Of a stretch of DNA of 64,000 nt, positions 15,940 to 23,901 are shown piece after piece. The position numbers and the translations under genes were made by a program. A model generated the notes under the pieces. The model searched no databases, was not told the DNA's origin, and saw only the letters and a program-made list of their open reading frames with translations. Every line of letters begins with the position of its first letter. The first letter of the stretch is position 1. This DNA comes from Bacteroidaceae bacterium (GTDB lineage Bacteria > Bacteroidota > Bacteroidia > Bacteroidales > Bacteroidaceae). The stretch spans positions 1 to 64,000 of the forward strand of contig JAFZPZ010000015.1 of NCBI GenBank assembly GCA_017552435.1, in the 5' to 3' direction.

Positions 15940-16383
15940 ATGGCAAAGTACAATATTGTCCCCAAAAAGGAGAAAGTCACGACTCGTTCTTATCGGAATT
16001 CGGTTACCCCATCTGTCGTTGAAGACATTTCGAAGAAAATCATCATGAAGCTGATGATCGAGCAGAAATACCGCGACCCCAAATACTCCGCAAGACGTCT
16101 TGCTAATGACATTGGAGCCAACATGCGCCACCTCAGTGCGGTCATCAATATGCGTTTCCAGCTGAATTACGCACAACTGGTCGGCGAGATGCGTATCCAC
16201 GAGGCAAAATACATGCTCCAGGACAGCCATTTTGTCGATATGACGATGGAGGACATTGCCATTAATGTCGGCTTTACCAACCGCCAAAGCTTTTATGCCG
16301 CTTTCTACAGACTATGTGGAATTACACCGCGCGAATACAAGCTGGCGCATATGATAATCGAGCCGGACGCTGAGGACGAATAG
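15940..16383 (+). CDS. AraC-type DNA-binding domain protein without sensor domain
   Basis: 147 residues. After about 35 basic residues comes a complete AraC/XylS double helix-turn-helix: SARRLANDIGANMRHLSAVI (first HTH) and MEDIAINVGFTNRQSFYAAFYRLCGITPREYK (second HTH and the family signature). There is no ligand-binding or membrane domain. It is a cytosolic regulator, presumably acting alone or with a separate sensor. It lies between GDPD and the M49 peptidase gene (9 bp to its ATG), so it may be translated from the same mRNA. Its targets are unknown. Confidence 0.85.
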   Translation: MAKYNIVPKKEKVTTRSYRNSVTPSVVEDISKKIIMKLMIEQKYRDPKYSARRLANDIGANMRHLSAVINMRFQLNYAQLVGEMRIHEAKYMLQDSHFVDMTMEDIAINVGFTNRQSFYAAFYRLCGITPREYKLAHMIIEPDAEDE

Positions 16384-16392
16384 TCATTGACC

Positions 16393-18321
16393 ATGATTCA
16401 ATCCTTCGTCACACTGCAAGAACGCTTTGCCGACCTGCAGTTGCTTCGTTATGAGGTGCCGGAATTCAATCTCCTGCCACTTCGGCAGAAACTCTTGGTC
16501 TATTATCTGGCAGAAGCAGCACTCATGGGTCGAGATATTCTCTGGGACCAGAACAGCAACCAGGGTCTGTGCCTGCGCAAGACGCTGGAGTCCATCTATA
16601 CTCAATACAACGGGCCAAAGGACGATGCAGACTGGCAGGCTTTTGTCGTATATCTGAAGCGTGTCTGGTTTGCCAACGGGATTCATCACCACTACAGCTG
16701 TCTGAAGTTTGAGCCGGGCTTCAGTCGCAAATTCTTCATTGAAAGACTACAGTCAATGGACTATAGTCAAAAGGCAATAGACGAACTGGTCGAGATAGTC
16801 TTCAATCCCGAAGTAATGCCGAAACGCATCAATCAGGCAGACGGCGAAGACCTCTTGCTCACGTCCTCGTGCAACTATTACGCAGAGGGTATTACCCAAG
16901 CAGAAGCAGAAGCGTTTTACGCCAACCTCAAAAAGGAAGCAGACCCCGAAAGGCCACCGATGTTTGGCTTGAACAGTCGCTTGGAGCGAGCCGACGACGG
17001 AACACTCTTCGAAAATGTCTGGCGAAGCCAAGGTCTTTATGGAAAAGCGATTGACTGCATCTGCGACATGCTATGCCAAGCACGACAATATGCCGAGAAC
17101 ACGCGGCAACAAGCCGTCATTGACAAGCTTGTGGAGTTCTACCGAAACGGTGACCTGAAGACATTCGACGAATACGCCATCCTCTGGGTTGGAGAGACGG
17201 CAGGCGAGATTGACTTCACCAACGGCTTTACTGAGGTTTATGGCGACCCCCTCGGTCTGAAAGCAAGTTGGGAAGGCTATGTCAACATCACAGACCACGA
17301 AGCGACCCGCAGAGCAAAAGCCCTAAGCGACAACGCACAATGGTTTGAAGACCATTCACCTGTAGATTCCCGTTTCAAGAAAAAAGAATGTCGAGGCGTG
17401 AGTGCAAAGGTCATCAGCGCCGCCATACTGGGAGGTGATTTGTACCCAAGCAGTGCCATCGGCATCAATCTGCCAAACAGCGACTGGATCAGGGCCGAAT
17501 ACGGCAGCAAGAGTGTAACTATAGCCAACCTGACTCATGCTTACAATATTGCCGCCAAGGGCAGCGGCATGCGGCAGGAATTCGTCATCGATGATGCCAC
17601 CAGGCAACTTCTTGACAAATACGGAGACATCTGCGATAATCTTCACACCGACCTCCATGAGTGTCTGGGGCACGGAAGCGGCATACTCCTGCCTGGGGTC
17701 GATGCCGATGCTCTTCGTTCCTACGGCAGCACACTCGAAGAAGCACGTGCCGACCTCTTCGGCCTCTATTACATTGCCGACCCGAAGCTCATCGAACTTG
17801 GTTTGTTGCCCGACAAGGAAGCATACAAGTCGCAGTACTACAGTTACCTGATGAATGGATTGCTGACGCAGATGGTTCGTATAGAAGAAGGTTGCCAGAT
17901 AGAAGAAGCACACATGCGGAACCGCGCCCTCATTTCCCGCTGGACACTTACTAACTACCCACAAGCTATTCAGATTGTCGTAGCAGGTGGCAAGCATTAT
18001 GTTCACATAACCGACTATACATTGCTGCGAAAGGCTTTCGGAGAGTTGCTTGCTGAGGTTCAACGTATCAAGAGTGAAGGAGACTTCGAAGCAGCACGCC
18101 AATTGGTGGAACAATACGGCATTAAACTCGACGCCAAGTTGCATCATGAGATTCGTGAACGCTATCAGCGGCTCAATCTGGCACCCTATAAGGGATTCAT
18201 CAATCCGAGGTATGAACTTGTCCGCAACACGGACGGGACCGTTATTGACGTCAGCATCTCCTACGACGAATCATACGACCAGCAAATGCTTCGTTACAGC
18301 CGACAATACAGCACATTATGA
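16393..18321 (+). CDS. Dipeptidyl-peptidase III (M49) family metallopeptidase
   Basis: 642 residues, no signal peptide, cytosolic. The zinc motif of M49 is HECLGH (His422-Glu423, His427) and the second zinc motif EEARAD at about 449-454. Bacteroidetes DPP III enzymes remove dipeptides from the N-terminus of short peptides, and the length fits. The ATG at 16393 was chosen over the TTG two codons upstream. The stop codon overlaps the start of the next gene (ATGA), which points to translational coupling with the AlkD-like gene. Members are sometimes misannotated as dihydrofolate reductase; nothing here supports that. Confidence 0.9.
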   Translation: MIQSFVTLQERFADLQLLRYEVPEFNLLPLRQKLLVYYLAEAALMGRDILWDQNSNQGLCLRKTLESIYTQYNGPKDDADWQAFVVYLKRVWFANGIHHHYSCLKFEPGFSRKFFIERLQSMDYSQKAIDELVEIVFNPEVMPKRINQADGEDLLLTSSCNYYAEGITQAEAEAFYANLKKEADPERPPMFGLNSRLERADDGTLFENVWRSQGLYGKAIDCICDMLCQARQYAENTRQQAVIDKLVEFYRNGDLKTFDEYAILWVGETAGEIDFTNGFTEVYGDPLGLKASWEGYVNITDHEATRRAKALSDNAQWFEDHSPVDSRFKKKECRGVSAKVISAAILGGDLYPSSAIGINLPNSDWIRAEYGSKSVTIANLTHAYNIAAKGSGMRQEFVIDDATRQLLDKYGDICDNLHTDLHECLGHGSGILLPGVDADALRSYGSTLEEARADLFGLYYIADPKLIELGLLPDKEAYKSQYYSYLMNGLLTQMVRIEEGCQIEEAHMRNRALISRWTLTNYPQAIQIVVAGGKHYVHITDYTLLRKAFGELLAEVQRIKSEGDFEAARQLVEQYGIKLDAKLHHEIRERYQRLNLAPYKGFINPRYELVRNTDGTVIDVSISYDESYDQQMLRYSRQYSTL

Positions 18322-18878
18322 ATATCACGGAACTGGAACGCGACATCAAGAAAGAGCTGCGAGCAAGTATGAATGGCATCCTTTCTGCCCGAATGAGAGA
18401 GGCAGGTATGCCTTTCCGACTCATCTTCGGGGTTGAGTTACCAAGACTACAAAACATAGCCAAAGAGTTCCCCTGCGATGCAAATCTTGCCAATCATCTC
18501 TGGGAGCAGAAAATCCGTGAAACAAGGCTACTTGCCATCATGCTCATGCCTCCCGAAGCATTCACCATGGAAACAGCAAATGCTTGGGCAGAGACAATAC
18601 TTACTGCTGAAGAAGCACAAATCATGGCCATGCTGCTACTGTCAAAGACAAAGCATGCCAAAGAGATTAGTATGAAATGGCTTGAAACAGGCGAACCACT
18701 CCCTTGTACCTGCGCCTGTCTCTGTCTGCACCATTTGCTCGTGCAGGATGTCCTGTTTAGCAAAGGTGAAAAACAATTCATTATCGAATATTCATCCCAT
18801 ATGATTCCCACAGCAAATCTGCACCTGAGAAAAGCTATTCAGACGCTCACAGATACTCTCAACAGAAAAAAAGATTAA
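18318..18878 (+). CDS. AlkD-like DNA alkylation repair (HEAT-like) protein
   Basis: 186 residues, shorter than B. cereus AlkD (about 237). SMNGILSARMREAGMPFRLIFGVELPRL and the helical pattern WEQKIRETRLLAIMLMPPEAF match the small Bacteroidales branch of the AlkD superfamily, made of HEAT-like repeats that wrap around DNA and excise alkylated bases. The usual catalytic Trp/Asp pocket cannot be confirmed by eye, so glycosylase activity is inferred only. The start ATG overlaps the stop of the M49 gene by 4 bases. Confidence 0.7.
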   Translation: MNITELERDIKKELRASMNGILSARMREAGMPFRLIFGVELPRLQNIAKEFPCDANLANHLWEQKIRETRLLAIMLMPPEAFTMETANAWAETILTAEEAQIMAMLLLSKTKHAKEISMKWLETGEPLPCTCACLCLHHLLVQDVLFSKGEKQFIIEYSSHMIPTANLHLRKAIQTLTDTLNRKKD

Positions 18879-18880
18879 AA

Positions 18881-18908
18881 TAATTCTTAATTCATAACTC
18901 ATAATTCT
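18881..18908. repeat. 7-bp tandem repeat (TAATTCA type)
   Basis: Four units TAATTCT, TAATTCA, TAACTCA, TAATTCT directly after the AlkD-like gene and before the -7 box of the Fur-like gene. Confidence 0.8.
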
Positions 18909-18919
18909 TATTTTATTCG

Positions 18920-18927
18920 TATCTTTG
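18920..18927 (+). promoter_or_regulatory. -7 box of the Fur-like gene and purA
   Basis: TATCTTTG fits TAnnTTTG. The predicted start of transcription is only about 7 bp before the ATG at 18938, so the leader is very short. No TTTG at -33. Confidence 0.55.
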
Positions 18928-18937
18928 CACTTTGGTT

Positions 18938-19423
18938 ATGAAGAAACAAGAGCCACTTGCATCCTTGCGCGACCGTTTGACGCAGTACATGAAAGAGAAA
19001 TCTATGCGCAAGACCCCTGAACGCTACGAGATATTACGAGTGGCAGGGCTGGCGAACGGCATCTTCAACATTGATGAACTGATGCTTCTCATGCAAAAAC
19101 ACGGAAAGTTTCAAGTGAGTCGCTCGACACTCTTCAATACGATGGAATTGTTTTTTAATGCGGGACTGGTCAACAGACATTTAGTGGCCACAGCAGCGCA
19201 CTATGAGTTGCGGACAGACAGAAACCCAAAAGCTTACGTTATCTGCCGCCAATGCAACACCATCACCCGAGTTTCAACCAGTACAGCAAAACTCGCTTTG
19301 CAGAATCTCATTGTCCGGTACTTCAATATCGAGGACAAAATTCTCTATATGTACGGCGTGTGCCGAAATTGCCAAGCAAAGAATAGGGAAGAGGCGAAGA
19401 AAAATAAGATATCAAGAAATTAA
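18938..19423 (+). CDS. Fur family transcriptional regulator
   Basis: 161 residues. The N-terminal winged helix is RKTPERYEILRVAGLANGIF to VSRSTLFNTMELFFNAGLV; the C-terminal part has two zinc CxxC pairs (CRQC and CRNC). This is the Fur/PerR/Zur fold. The usual metal-sensing HHDH cluster is not visible, so the sensed signal is unclear; the protein may respond to zinc or be a divergent member. ATG 18938 was chosen since it follows the promoter. purA starts 13 bp downstream, so the regulator and adenylosuccinate synthase share a transcript, an arrangement repeated in Bacteroidales genomes as far as I recall. Confidence 0.82.
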   Translation: MKKQEPLASLRDRLTQYMKEKSMRKTPERYEILRVAGLANGIFNIDELMLLMQKHGKFQVSRSTLFNTMELFFNAGLVNRHLVATAAHYELRTDRNPKAYVICRQCNTITRVSTSTAKLALQNLIVRYFNIEDKILYMYGVCRNCQAKNREEAKKNKISRN

Positions 19424-19436
19424 GAGAATAAGAAAT

Positions 19437-20705
19437 ATGGGAAAAGGAAAAGTTGATGCCTTGCTCGGCATCGTCTTCGGCGACGAAGGAAAAGGTAAAG
19501 TCGTAGATGTTTTTACACCGAGATATGACATTGTAGCACGCTTCGCGGGTGGCCCCAATGCCGGACATACGATTATCTTCGAAGGAAAGAAATTTGTTCT
19601 CCGCAGCATTCCTAGCGGTATCTTCGACGAAGGAAAGCTCAATATCATAGGCAATGGTTGTGTCATTGCTCCAGATCTTTTCATGCAGGAAGCACGCGAA
19701 CTGGAAGAAGCTGGTTATGACCTCAAAAGTCGTCTGCATATCAGCAAGCGCGCACATCTTATCCTTCCTACGCACAGAGTCTTGGATCGTGCCTACGAAG
19801 CAGCTAAAGGCAAGAACAGGGTTGGCACGACAGGCAAGGGCATTGGCCCCACCTACAGCGAGAAAGCCAGCAGGACAGGCCTTCGTGTAGGCGATATTCT
19901 CGAGAACTTCGAGGAAAAGTACAACACACTCAAGGCACGACATGAGCAAACCCTTCGCGACCTCAATTATACCGACTACGACATCACAGAAGAAGAAAAG
20001 TTGTGGATGCAAGGCATCGACTTCATGCACCAGTTCCCCCTTACCGACACAGAGATTGAACTGGGCAAAGCATTACAGGAAGGTAAAAATGTACTTGCCG
20101 AAGGTGCACAAGGAACAATGCTCGACATCGATCACGGAACCTATCCTTATGTTTCTTCCTCCAATACCGTAAGCGGCGGCGTATGTACCGGTCTTGGTGT
20201 TGCTCCCAATGCGATTGGCGAGGTGTTCGGCATTTTCAAAGCTTATTCAACCCGTGTCGGCAGTGGTCCTTTCCCTGTAGAACTCTTCGACGAGACAGGC
20301 GACAAGATTCGAGAAATAGGACATGAGTACGGTGCTGTGACAGGTCGCAACCGTCGTTGCGGATGGCTCGATCTCGTTGCCCTTCGCTATGCTATCATGA
20401 TTAATGGTGTCACACAGCTCATTATGATGAAGAGCGATGTACTTGACTCATTTGCCGAAATCAAAGTCTGCACCAAGTACACCAAAGGTGGCGTCACTAC
20501 CGATGAGATGCCATATAACACTGAGGGTTGGGAAGCTGTATATGAGACATTGCCAGGATGGCAGACCGACCTCACACAGATGACCAGCGAGAGCCAGTTC
20601 CCGAAAGAACTCAAGGACTATATCGCTTATATTGAAAAGGCAACCGGAACACCTATTACCATTGTCAGCGTTGGTCCCGACAGAGCACAGACAATCACAA
20701 GATAG
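19437..20705 (+). CDS. purA: Adenylosuccinate synthase
   Basis: 422 residues starting MGKGKVDALLGIVFGDEGKGK. The GTP-binding P-loop GDEGKGK, GGPNAGHTI and NRRCGWLDLVALRYA are diagnostic. It makes adenylosuccinate from IMP, aspartate and GTP in AMP synthesis. The frame is open 78 codons further upstream across the Fur-like gene, but the ATG at 19437 gives the family N-terminus. The TPR gene starts 9 bp after its stop. Confidence 0.97.
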   Translation: MGKGKVDALLGIVFGDEGKGKVVDVFTPRYDIVARFAGGPNAGHTIIFEGKKFVLRSIPSGIFDEGKLNIIGNGCVIAPDLFMQEARELEEAGYDLKSRLHISKRAHLILPTHRVLDRAYEAAKGKNRVGTTGKGIGPTYSEKASRTGLRVGDILENFEEKYNTLKARHEQTLRDLNYTDYDITEEEKLWMQGIDFMHQFPLTDTEIELGKALQEGKNVLAEGAQGTMLDIDHGTYPYVSSSNTVSGGVCTGLGVAPNAIGEVFGIFKAYSTRVGSGPFPVELFDETGDKIREIGHEYGAVTGRNRRCGWLDLVALRYAIMINGVTQLIMMKSDVLDSFAEIKVCTKYTKGGVTTDEMPYNTEGWEAVYETLPGWQTDLTQMTSESQFPKELKDYIAYIEKATGTPITIVSVGPDRAQTITR

Positions 20706-20714
20706 AGTGCAAGA

Positions 20715-21575
20715 ATGAAGAATGCCCGTCTTCTTCTGGCCGTAGTCTGTTCCTGGCTTTGTTTAGGTGCGGGTGGGAGTCTGTTTCCCGTCGGTGCTCA
20801 TGCTCAGACGTATGAGCAGAATGTTCGCTCTATCATCGAAGCTTTAGCTGCCGACTCGCTAGAGAAGGCCGAGGGAATAATTCAACAAACTCTTCTTCTC
20901 GATCCTGAGAGGAAGTCCAATGCCATACTCTATCAGTACTTGGGCGAAATCTATCAGCGCAGCGGACAGAGCGAACGTGCCTTAGAGACTTACAGAAAAG
21001 GCATTGATCTCTCTCCAACTTCACTCGACCTTTTACTGAGTCGTGCTTCTCTTTACCTGAAGATGAACAATACCGAACGAGCCTTAACCGATTACGACAA
21101 GGTCCTTGAACTCTCTCCTAATGAAGCAGAAGCCCTATTTTTCCGCGCATACCTTCATTCCCAACTACGACACAATAAAGAAGCTCGAGCTGACTACAAT
21201 CGTCTACTCAAACTTAATCCCATGCATGAAGAGGCACGCCTCGGATTAGCCATTCTAAACAGCAAAGACGGCCGTCCGCGAGAAGCTATGGAGCAACTCG
21301 ATGCCCTTATACAACTTTATCCGACACATGCCCAACATTACCTGGCTCGCTGTGGTTTGTATGAGCAACGTAAAGAATACGAGGAAGCCCAGAAGGATGT
21401 CGAAAGAGCCCTTGAACTCGAACCTGAGAATCCTGAATGCTACCTCACTCGTGCTTCACTCTATATTGCCATGAAGAAGAAACGTCTTGCCCGTCAGGAT
21501 TGTCAAACAGCTATCAAATTAGGCGCAACAGGAGAACAAGTTGCACCGTTATTGAGTGAGACAACAACCCCTTAG
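20715..21575 (+). CDS. Exported TPR-repeat protein
   Basis: 286 residues, signal peptide ending VGAHAQ. About seven TPR units follow: YQYLGEIYQRSGQSERALETYRKGIDLSP, LLLSRASLYLKMNNTERALTDYDKVLELSP and so on to the end. TPR superhelices hold partner proteins; the periplasmic location suggests an envelope role. It is 9 bp after purA. Its stop overlaps the end of the convergent TIM-barrel gene by 4 bases. Partner unknown. Confidence 0.85.
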   Translation: MKNARLLLAVVCSWLCLGAGGSLFPVGAHAQTYEQNVRSIIEALAADSLEKAEGIIQQTLLLDPERKSNAILYQYLGEIYQRSGQSERALETYRKGIDLSPTSLDLLLSRASLYLKMNNTERALTDYDKVLELSPNEAEALFFRAYLHSQLRHNKEARADYNRLLKLNPMHEEARLGLAILNSKDGRPREAMEQLDALIQLYPTHAQHYLARCGLYEQRKEYEEAQKDVERALELEPENPECYLTRASLYIAMKKKRLARQDCQTAIKLGATGEQVAPLLSETTTP

Positions 21576-22465
21576 CGAGTAGTTTGCTGTACGGCTTTGA
21601 AGTAACCGACGCTTTCGGCAATGCCAATGAAAGGATCGCTCATGTCCTTCTCATACTCCAAACTTACAGAACCTTTGTAACCTACTTTCCGCAGCATCTT
21701 GATGAATAGCGGGAAATTGATGATACCACGCCCTAACTCGGCAGCCTTTCCAGCTTTTGTCGGCGCAGTGACATCTTTCAGGTGAATGTCGAATACGCGT
21801 TTGTTGTATCGTTTAAGGTCGCTTATCGAGTCACTGCCGTAGCGCAGGTTATGTCCGATGTCGAGACACATCCCCATCCGGGCATCACGATCCTTGACGT
21901 CATTCCAAATAGAAGTCGCATCGGGATAAAGCGTCATATCGGGGCCGTGCAAGTGGATAGCATAACGGATGTTTGTCTCCTTAACTTTCTGCTCAACGCG
22001 GTCAAGCACCTCTTTGTTGGGGGTGGTATCGCCCCAGGTACCAGGAACACCCACCACCAGATCTACACCAACCCGTTGAGCATAAGCAAATGCCTTATCG
22101 ACTGCTGTCACATCTTTCATATAGATGGGGCCCACAGCATAACCAATCACGTTTGCTGCAGAGAGTTTTGCCTTGAAAGCCGCAATCTGCTCGGTATCAG
22201 CATCCAGAGGCAGGTGAAAGTCCTTGATGCATAGATAATGTACATCTATCTTTTGCATAAACGCGAGCGTAGTGTCAAGGTCGAACTTGTTGAAGGTATA
22301 GCCTGCCATCCCCAAATGGAAATCATCTTCCACCACTGGAGTTTTGATGGTTGAATTACGACTCTTTTGAGGCTTTAGTTCATCTCCCAAAAGTGTAAGC
22401 TGCGAGGGCGTTGCCAACAGTGCTGCACTGGCTAGACCTGTTCTTAGGAATGTTCTACGTTTCAT
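21572..22465 (-). CDS. Exported sugar phosphate isomerase/epimerase-like TIM-barrel protein
   Basis: 297 residues with a twin-arginine-like leader (MKRRTFLRTGLASAALLATP). The AP-endonuclease-2/xylose-isomerase-like barrel shows YAVGPIYMKD, GMCLDIGHNLRYG, VFDIHLKDVTAPTK and SVSLEYE; the metal ligands of this fold are the D/H/E residues in these strands. Tat export is typical of secreted members of the clan in Bacteroidota, where several act on sugars or 3-keto sugars. The substrate cannot be named. It is convergent with the TPR gene and divergent from the TIR-like operon. Confidence 0.8.
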   Translation of the reverse strand: MKRRTFLRTGLASAALLATPSQLTLLGDELKPQKSRNSTIKTPVVEDDFHLGMAGYTFNKFDLDTTLAFMQKIDVHYLCIKDFHLPLDADTEQIAAFKAKLSAANVIGYAVGPIYMKDVTAVDKAFAYAQRVGVDLVVGVPGTWGDTTPNKEVLDRVEQKVKETNIRYAIHLHGPDMTLYPDATSIWNDVKDRDARMGMCLDIGHNLRYGSDSISDLKRYNKRVFDIHLKDVTAPTKAGKAAELGRGIINFPLFIKMLRKVGYKGSVSLEYEKDMSDPFIGIAESVGYFKAVQQTTR

Positions 22466-22500
22466 AATTTAATGTTTTTGTTCACAAAAATATAAAAAAA

Positions 22501-22530
22501 CTATGAACTATGAATTATAAATTATGAACT
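22501..22530. repeat. 7-bp tandem repeat (CTATGAA type)
   Basis: Four units CTATGAA, CTATGAA, TTATAAA, TTATGAA just upstream of the TIR-like operon promoter. Confidence 0.85.
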
Positions 22531-22536
22531 TTTTTG

Positions 22537-22544
22537 TATCTTTG
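22537..22544 (+). promoter_or_regulatory. -7 box of the TIR-like/ATPase/DUF4435 operon
   Basis: TATCTTTG; transcription predicted near 22548, 12 bp before the ATG at 22560. An in-frame ATG at 22524 is upstream of this and is therefore not used. The -33 TTTG is absent, so the promoter may need an activator. Confidence 0.55.
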
Positions 22545-22559
22545 CACAAAAAGTACACA

Positions 22560-23087
22560 ATGAATACCAATAAAACATACGTTGCATACGATGCAACCGG
22601 CGTACTTGACCACGAGAACAGCAACCTGCGAACTTTCAAGCAGCTGAATGAGTGGCAGCGGATACATCCCGAACGCTTCCGTTTCGTGAACATAGATGAG
22701 ATCTATTTCTCGTCTGAACATGATGACTTGATTGACAGTACACTCAAGACTCATCTTCTTTCTATCATGGCTCAGGCCGACAACCTCCTGGTAATCATCT
22801 CTCCTTTCACAAACGTGGAGAGTCCCATCCTGAACTGGCAAATCAGCAGGGCTGTCAACCGCTTCCATCTGCCGGTCATCATTGCATATGTCAGCAAGGA
22901 GCAACTTAGCGACCACTCGGTAGAGGACAATTGGCATCGTCTGCCAAACAAGATACGCAAATATATTGGGCGCGACAGTGCCCGCATGTGCCACATCCCC
23001 CTCACGCAGGACAAACTGGAACGCGCGCTCAGTACCTTCTCGGTGGGTGCTGGTACATATCCATGGAACTCAACAACAATATTCTGA
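22560..23087 (+). CDS. TIR-like (ThsB/DUF1863-type) domain protein
   Basis: 175 residues, cytosolic. The fold pattern of the TIR-like clan is visible: first strand KTYVAYD (5-11), a long helix with KQLNEWQRIHPERF, strand FRFVNIDEI, helix LKTHLLSIMAQAD, strand NLLVIISPFT (75-84), then SPILNWQISRAVNRFHLPVIIAYVS (88-112). In ThsB-type proteins the catalytic Glu lies in the segment W-x-x-E-I after the fourth strand; here the same place reads W93-Q94-I95, so the Glu is Gln. NADase activity is thus doubtful and a sensing or scaffold role more likely. It is the first gene of an operon with an ABC/SMC-like ATPase (4-bp gap) and a DUF4435 protein. The domain assignment is by motif pattern, not by a search. 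Confidence 0.65.
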   Translation: MNTNKTYVAYDATGVLDHENSNLRTFKQLNEWQRIHPERFRFVNIDEIYFSSEHDDLIDSTLKTHLLSIMAQADNLLVIISPFTNVESPILNWQISRAVNRFHLPVIIAYVSKEQLSDHSVEDNWHRLPNKIRKYIGRDSARMCHIPLTQDKLERALSTFSVGAGTYPWNSTTIF

Positions 23088-23091
23088 AATT

Positions 23092-23901
23092 ATGAACGGA
23101 CAATACATTGAACGCATAGAGATAGAGGCTCTCTGGAACGGACGCAAGCACATTTGCTGGGACCTGCAGCCTGGCGTCAACATCCTGAGCGGCGTTAACG
23201 GTGTGGGCAAGAGCACCATCCTGAACCGTGTCATCATGCACCTGTTGGACATTGACAAGGAAGTACGCAGAAACGACGGTGTACACCTTACTATCTTCCC
23301 TCACGAAGCAAAGTCTGTCGATTTCGAGGTCATTCGCTCCTTCGACCGTCCTATGCTCTCCAGCGACCTGATGAACAAAGTTACCGAAACCCAGTTACAA
23401 ACAGAGCTTGACTTGCATATCTATCATCTACAACGCAAATGGCTCGACTATCAGGTCAACCTTTCCAACCGTATGGTGGAACTCTTTACCAGTCAAGATC
23501 CTGAGGCTGCTGCAAAAGTACAGGAGCTTGCAGGCGAGAAAGCACATTTCCAAGACATCATCGATGACCTCTTCATCGATACAGGCAAGACCATCAAACG
23601 TGACCAAAACGAGATTTATTTCGACTCCTACGGCGAGACGATTTCAGCATACAAACTTTCCAGCGGCGAGAAGCAGATGCTCATCATTCTGCTTACCGTC
23701 CTTGTACAGAACAAGCGCCCCTTTGTTCTATTCATGGATGAGCCCGAGGTCAGCTTGCATGTTGAGTGGCAGCAACGACTGATTGACCTCTTAATTGATC
23801 TCAATCCGAACGTTCAGATTATTCTCACTACCCATAGCCCCGCAGTCATAATGAACGGCTGGAGCGACCGCGTCACAGACGTGGAAGACATTGAAGTGTA
23901 A
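23092..23901 (+). CDS. AriA/OLD-type ABC ATPase
   Basis: 269 residues. Walker A GVNGVGKST (34-42), ABC signature LSSGEKQ (189-195), Walker B FVLFMDEPE (Asp216, Glu217) and the switch His248 in LTTHSP form a complete ABC/SMC-like ATPase head. Residues about 105-170 form a long helical insertion (LQTELDLHIYHLQRKWLDYQ onward). This matches the ATPases of OLD and PARIS (AriA) type, although it is shorter than the AriA proteins I know. It lies between the TIR-like gene (4 bp upstream) and the DUF4435 gene (stop and start overlap by one base, TAATG). In PARIS the ATPase assembles as a cage that holds the DUF4435 nuclease until phage proteins trigger release. By analogy it is the sensor or scaffold here. 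Confidence 0.8.
   Translation: MNGQYIERIEIEALWNGRKHICWDLQPGVNILSGVNGVGKSTILNRVIMHLLDIDKEVRRNDGVHLTIFPHEAKSVDFEVIRSFDRPMLSSDLMNKVTETQLQTELDLHIYHLQRKWLDYQVNLSNRMVELFTSQDPEAAAKVQELAGEKAHFQDIIDDLFIDTGKTIKRDQNEIYFDSYGETISAYKLSSGEKQMLIILLTVLVQNKRPFVLFMDEPEVSLHVEWQQRLIDLLIDLNPNVQIILTTHSPAVIMNGWSDRVTDVEDIEV

Noticed and set aside
15940-16383. Truncated AraC regulator pseudogene
   Set aside because: Both helix-turn-helix units are complete, the frame is intact and the N-terminus is short but not broken.
22524-22559. ATG at 22524 as start of the TIR-like protein
   Set aside because: It is upstream of and overlaps the -7 box; the ATG at 22560 follows the promoter and starts the domain properly.
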